Assembly: GCA_001929475.1 (NCBI GenBank)
Contig: LXFE01000252.1
Span: forward strand, 1 to 14,313
DNA length: 14,313 bases
From: Neolecta irregularis DAH-3
Lineage: Eukaryota > Ascomycota > Neolectomycetes > Neolectales > Neolectaceae
Reading direction: 5' to 3'
The translations under genes and the position numbers were made by a program. Position 1 is the first letter of the stretch. The number at the start of each line of letters is the position of its first letter. Under the pieces are notes generated by a model, which saw nothing but the letters and a program-made list of their open reading frames with translations, was not told the DNA's origin and searched no databases. This document shows, piece by piece, positions 10,221 to 14,313 of this stretch.

Positions 10221-13200
10221 CTAATCCTTCCTTTTGAAAGGTTTATTGGGCCGAATCTTTCGATCCATGTCCATCATATCTTTTTGATTACCTATCGATG
10301 CCCTTTTTACCTTCTTCAACTGTGAATTTGAGATTCTCGCAGAGGAGACCTCTTCCATCTCGACATCATCGTCGTCTCTCGCACGTTTATTACTGAATCG
10401 TACACGCCTTTTTCGACCTTTTCGATATTCACCTGTATTCTCCATTGGTTCAACATAAGGGTTCAGTTGATCTTGCCTATCTCCTTCGAGAAAATCATCG
10501 ATAATGAGCCGGCCGTCTGGTCCTGATTTATATGATGACTTGCGCAAAGATGATGATAGCTTCTTGCTTCTATTAACAACAGATGGTTTTGTCGATGAAA
10601 TCTTCATAAAAGCGGATGAGTCGAGTAGGTTGAGTGGTTCTTCGATTCCCTCCTGTATATACGCTTCCGAATGTCGCTTGGTTTTCATTGTGGTTTTCTC
10701 GTTCACTTTCTTTCGATGAACAAGGCCTTGCTCAGAAGCGTCAGATTCTGAAAGGCTGCTCTCTTCTAAAGCTTCTTCATAGCCGCTAACATATTTTGGT
10801 GTCTGTGAGATGAGCAATTATAATAAGACTTCAGACCTTTTGACCATACGTTCTATCACCAGCCTCGTCAACGTGGATGTTTTTCCTTTTCTTTCTACGA
10901 TCCCTTGTCTTCCTCACATTAACCAACAATTTTCGATCCTCCTCCGGTACTCGTGATTCAATAACATGTAAACCAAATTTCCGGATCATTCGCTCCAGCA
11001 AATGTTTTACTTTGGCCTTGAAATGGCCTTTATGTTCGTGTGACCAAGTCATCAAGTTTTTCAAAAGGGTTTCAAGTTTTGGTTCTAGTATTTCGCCGGA
11101 AAGTGAGATAATCGCAACTTTGTAAAACCCAAGTGCCGAACGAGCAATTTCTCGATTCTTTGATGTGATAAAGACATCCATCGTTTCCAAGAGCTCATCG
11201 ATGAATTCCCTCCCGATATTATCTTGAATATCAGGTAAGCGAGGTAAGATCATACCGTTAAATTCGAATAGTAGTCTAGATAAGGCGGTAATTGTCGCAC
11301 TGGTCATGTGGGGAGTTTTGCCAGCAAGACCAGCAGCAACCATGATGAAGAATTCTTCGATAGTGGCACTTGCGTCTGGCGCATCAACATCCATCTTCGA
11401 ATTTGCAACGATCCCACCTTCCTTCATTCTGTTGCCCATTTGAACCAATAAATCGTATGCTATGTGTCTGGCTTTTTCATTCAATTCTTTGGTCCCCAAA
11501 ATTGCTTCAGACAGCACCGATGGAATCAAATGAAGGCTTTTGGCAGGGAGTATTGAAATGATATGGGAAATTAACATGAGGCGATCCTGTTGGATTAAAC
11601 TTCAAGGATATAGTGATAAATACCTTTGGGACTGCGACCGCTTCATCCCCGAAGTTTTTTTCCAGAATGAGTTGTACTTCGTCGATCTTTTCAGAAATAT
11701 AGGTTTGCCCAAATTTCGACTCAAATATTTTACACAAAATTTTATAAGATTTCTTTTGCAATATGGTATCATCGGTACGACGAATCCCTGGAAAAACAAC
11801 GTCCCAAAGCGTCTGGAAGGCCTTCAAAGGTAAAACTGGTGTCATTGCAATAACAATATCCATCATTGTATAGGTTGAAGGCGGAATCTGAGATGGAGCA
11901 AGTTTTGGAATAGGTTGATGTGCCGCCAAAGAAACTGAAAGCATTTCAGCGACTTTGGAAAATGTGGTAGCAATTTCCTATTTGCATCAGAATTTTCCAG
12001 AAAAACCAAAGTGGATACTTCCTCCGATGTAATGCTCAAAAGGGAACCAATACAAGTAAGAATGAAGCCTCGTTTGGCCGTTGGTGTCTGCTTGAAGACA
12101 TTGAAGAGTACTGCCAATAGCTGGGACGAGTAAGTTGAGAGCAAGGTAATGTTCTCTTTGGCATTTATCTTGCTAACCCCGAAATAATCTTTCAGTTCAG
12201 AGACTGTACGTTCACTATCCAGAATTGCCTTGTTCTTCTCGACCAGAAGTTGAAGACTCTTGCAAACGACTGCACGAAGATTTTCTTGTGTAGCAAGAAC
12301 ATTAGCAAAGAGTTCTGCTACGGGTTTTGTAAATGCCTACAATTAGCATCGTGAACCTTATCGAGACTTACTGATGACAAGTCCCTTGGTAAATCACAAT
12401 ATCCAGGAAGTAAACTCCAGATCTGATCTATCAAGATTTCCCACAGCTTCGTTTGATTGGTTTTATTGTTCAAACTTTCGTTTGTCAACTTGACAAAGAG
12501 TCGCTCACTAAGTGGGACCATTTCCTCGATGAAGTGATTTAGGTTCGTATTTGAAACATTATCACGCAAGAGAGGCAGCATCCAAGCGCGACCTGGCTCT
12601 CCGAGACTATCACAAAATCAGAAATTTGTTCGGTAGTGCGATGGCACATTTCACCCTCTATATTTAGAGGTAATACCGTCAACACAACTTCGGGTCCCAT
12701 TCCACGAATTGCTGCACCAATGATTGAATCCGCTTCGCCCTTATAATCAAACTGTTCGGACATCCGTAAATTTCCAATCGTCTTCACAGCTGTAAGGAAA
12801 CCTGGATTTGCACTCCTTCCGAGTCTATTTAATATAGCGACACAAAGTACCAAGATCTCGCGTAAAGCCAAAGGATAACTACCTCCAAGACATCCAGTGA
12901 TTTTATCCATAATTTTCGAAATTTCTTGGGCTGATGATTGGACAGGAACACATTCGTCGATCAAAGTTACCAAAGTTTTCCCAGTTGAACTACGGATATT
13001 CACGTTATCGGATTGAAAAAAGGGACACAAGAGACTGAATAAATCTGGTAGCGTCTCAACGGCAATATTTTCGTCTATCGTTGCAAGACAGGACAACCCA
13101 CGACCAATGATATTCATCCATGGCGACAGTAGTTGATAGTCGTTCTTCGACGGTTGCAGAGAAATCACACTCTGGTGAATCAGCACTAATTCAACGAGTG

Positions 13201-14123
13201 TTCAAACATCAAGAATACCAACCAACTTCTCCCCATCCAGGTCCTTCACAACACGTTCGAAAAGCACCGAAAAAACCTCGAATGCAGCAAGTGTAAGGTA
13301 TCCATCCCCGCAACCTTTTGCAATTCTGAACAAAATATCGCAGAGCCTCTCAATTCTTTTTTTAGGCCAGCCAGCATTCGACGTAATGGTGATAACAAGC
13401 TGTAAAGAGTGGATTCCACGAGCATCTTGAAGTTTACTTTTACCGGAGGTCGAAATGAGTTCTTGAACAGAATTCAATGCGATTTCAGATACAACGGAGA
13501 ACGCCGGATGATCTAACGATGGAGGTGGAGGACAACTTAGAATTCTGCCAACTGCCTCTTGAGCTCTCTTTCTAACCTTGGGTCGTGGATCGAGGCAAAT
13601 ACCAAGCAAGGCTCTCATGGCTTGTAATGCCAGCCCACACGTCCAAGAAGGGCCATCTTGGTTTTTCAAAAGTATTTCCAGGACACCAATACTTGATCTT
13701 AGGAATGGTGCATGAGCCTCCGAGTCTGCGAGAGCGGGTACGAGGATTTGAAGTATTCTTTCAAAATTGACCCGACAAACTGAGGAAGGTGTCGATGGAG
13801 CTATCAAATCAAGTAAATACAATATAGCGCTGGCAAGGTCCTGATTTGCAATCCGATTTTGTGAACATGAATCATGCAGTAGCGACAACTAGAATATGAA
13901 TATAAATTAATCTCATGATAATCATACTAAAGCCCCGAAATAAGCGGTTGGTGAGCATTCTGTGTTTTGTTCTCTCAAGACATCTTCGATGGCATGCAAC
14001 ACAATCGCTAACTGAATATTAGACCAACCTTTTACAGAGAATGCTCACCTGTTTCTGATTCTCCAATTTGCTCGAGCCATGACTCCGTATTTTGGTTAAT
14101 TTTTCTTCCAATACAGTGGTCAT
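10221..14123 (-). CDS. RRP12: RRP12 ribosomal export/biogenesis factor, NUC173/HEAT repeat (9 exons)
   Basis: Minus-strand exons 14123-14049, 14011-13928, 13888-13208, 13171-12648, 12606-12372, 12336-12019, 11977-11624, 11586-10837 and 10802-10221 give 1200 aa, against about 1230 in yeast. The introns are 37, 39, 36, 41, 35, 41, 37 and 34 nt. Recognisable RRP12 stretches in order are LAIVLHAIEDVLREQ, ASAILYLLDLIAP, DPRPKVRKRAQEAVGRIL, SLDHPAFSVVSEIAL, GMGPEVVLTVLPLNI, EPGRAWMLPLLRDNVSNTN, IWSLLPGYCDLPRDL, STYTMMDIVIAMTP, LHLIPSVLSEAILGTKE, NEKARHIAYDLLVQMG and SHEHKGHFKAKVKHLLERMI. The body is alpha-helical HEAT-like with the NUC173 domain in the N-terminal half. The C-terminus (DGRLIIDDF, KGRKRRVRF, NKPFKRKD) is basic and nuclear-targeting. 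In yeast Rrp12 binds RNA, Ran and pre-ribosomes and supports maturation and export of both subunits. The start gives the family N-terminus (MTTVLEEKLTKIRS). Confidence 0.95.
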
Positions 14124-14313
14124 GCAGACGTTGGCGGTTGACGGCAGAACTAAAATATTTTCCCCATCGCCTCCTATCGCACCGTCACTTATCTCGTTTC
14201 TTATCAGCTAACCTGTACACATTCATATTATCGGTTGCATACCATGTTTATCCTAGGCTCCCATGAACGCTATTTGCACTCAAGCAGAGTAAAGCACTAA
14301 TATATATATATAT
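14124..14313 (-). promoter_or_regulatory. RRP12 upstream region with PAC/RRPE-like motifs
   Basis: This holds the RRP12 promoter and leader up to the window edge. On the minus strand GCGATGGG (14170-14163) is one base off the PAC core GCGATGAG. It is followed at once by AAAATATTTT (14161-14152), which resembles the A/T RRPE element. In yeast these two motifs together mark ribosome biogenesis genes. The matches are imperfect and lie only about 30-45 bp from the ATG. Confidence 0.3.
14300..14313. repeat. AT dinucleotide microsatellite
   Basis: The window ends in an uninterrupted alternating A/T run of 14 bases that may continue beyond the edge. Confidence 0.8.

Overview
The window is nuclear DNA of a filamentous ascomycete (Pezizomycotina-type). 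The evidence is a fungal alpha-aminoadipate lysine gene, a GT34 mannosyl/galactosyltransferase, single-copy fungal housekeeping genes in a gene-dense layout, and many small spliceosomal introns. A Leotiomycete is a guess from general protein flavour only. No bacterial, organellar, tRNA, rRNA, CRISPR or clear transposon signal was seen.

Layout: 1-823 has no recognised gene. At 824-3020 (+) is an unrecognised, mostly disordered protein of about 708 aa with a helical, coiled-coil-like C-terminus. At 3270-4316 (+) is a GT34 (Gma12/Mnn10 family) Golgi glycosyltransferase in 5 exons. Convergent to it, at 4438-5693 (-), is a TMEM115-type rhomboid-like Golgi membrane protein in 5 exons. It is divergent from a LisH/WD40 Sif2/TBL1-type corepressor subunit at 5911-7704 (+, 7 exons). 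At 8152-9816 (+) is homocitrate synthase (8 exons), the first enzyme of the fungal lysine pathway. Convergent to that, at 10221-14123 (-), is RRP12 (9 exons), a ribosome export and biogenesis factor. The genes are housekeeping neighbours and show no pathway clustering, although two adjacent ones (GT34, TMEM115) both act in the Golgi.

The most striking property is gene structure. I reconstructed 31 introns by joining frames to restore family-conserved protein sequence. All fall between 34 and 44 nt, with a mean near 38 nt, well below the 50-70 nt usual in filamentous ascomycetes. All nine introns whose length is a multiple of three contain an in-frame stop. Two introns in homocitrate synthase appear to be GC-AG. 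The glycosyltransferase has lost the second Asp of its DxD motif, at a position split by an intron. A perfect Gcn4/Cpc1-type site lies about 250 bp upstream of homocitrate synthase. All splice models come from reading the sequence and have not been tested against transcripts.
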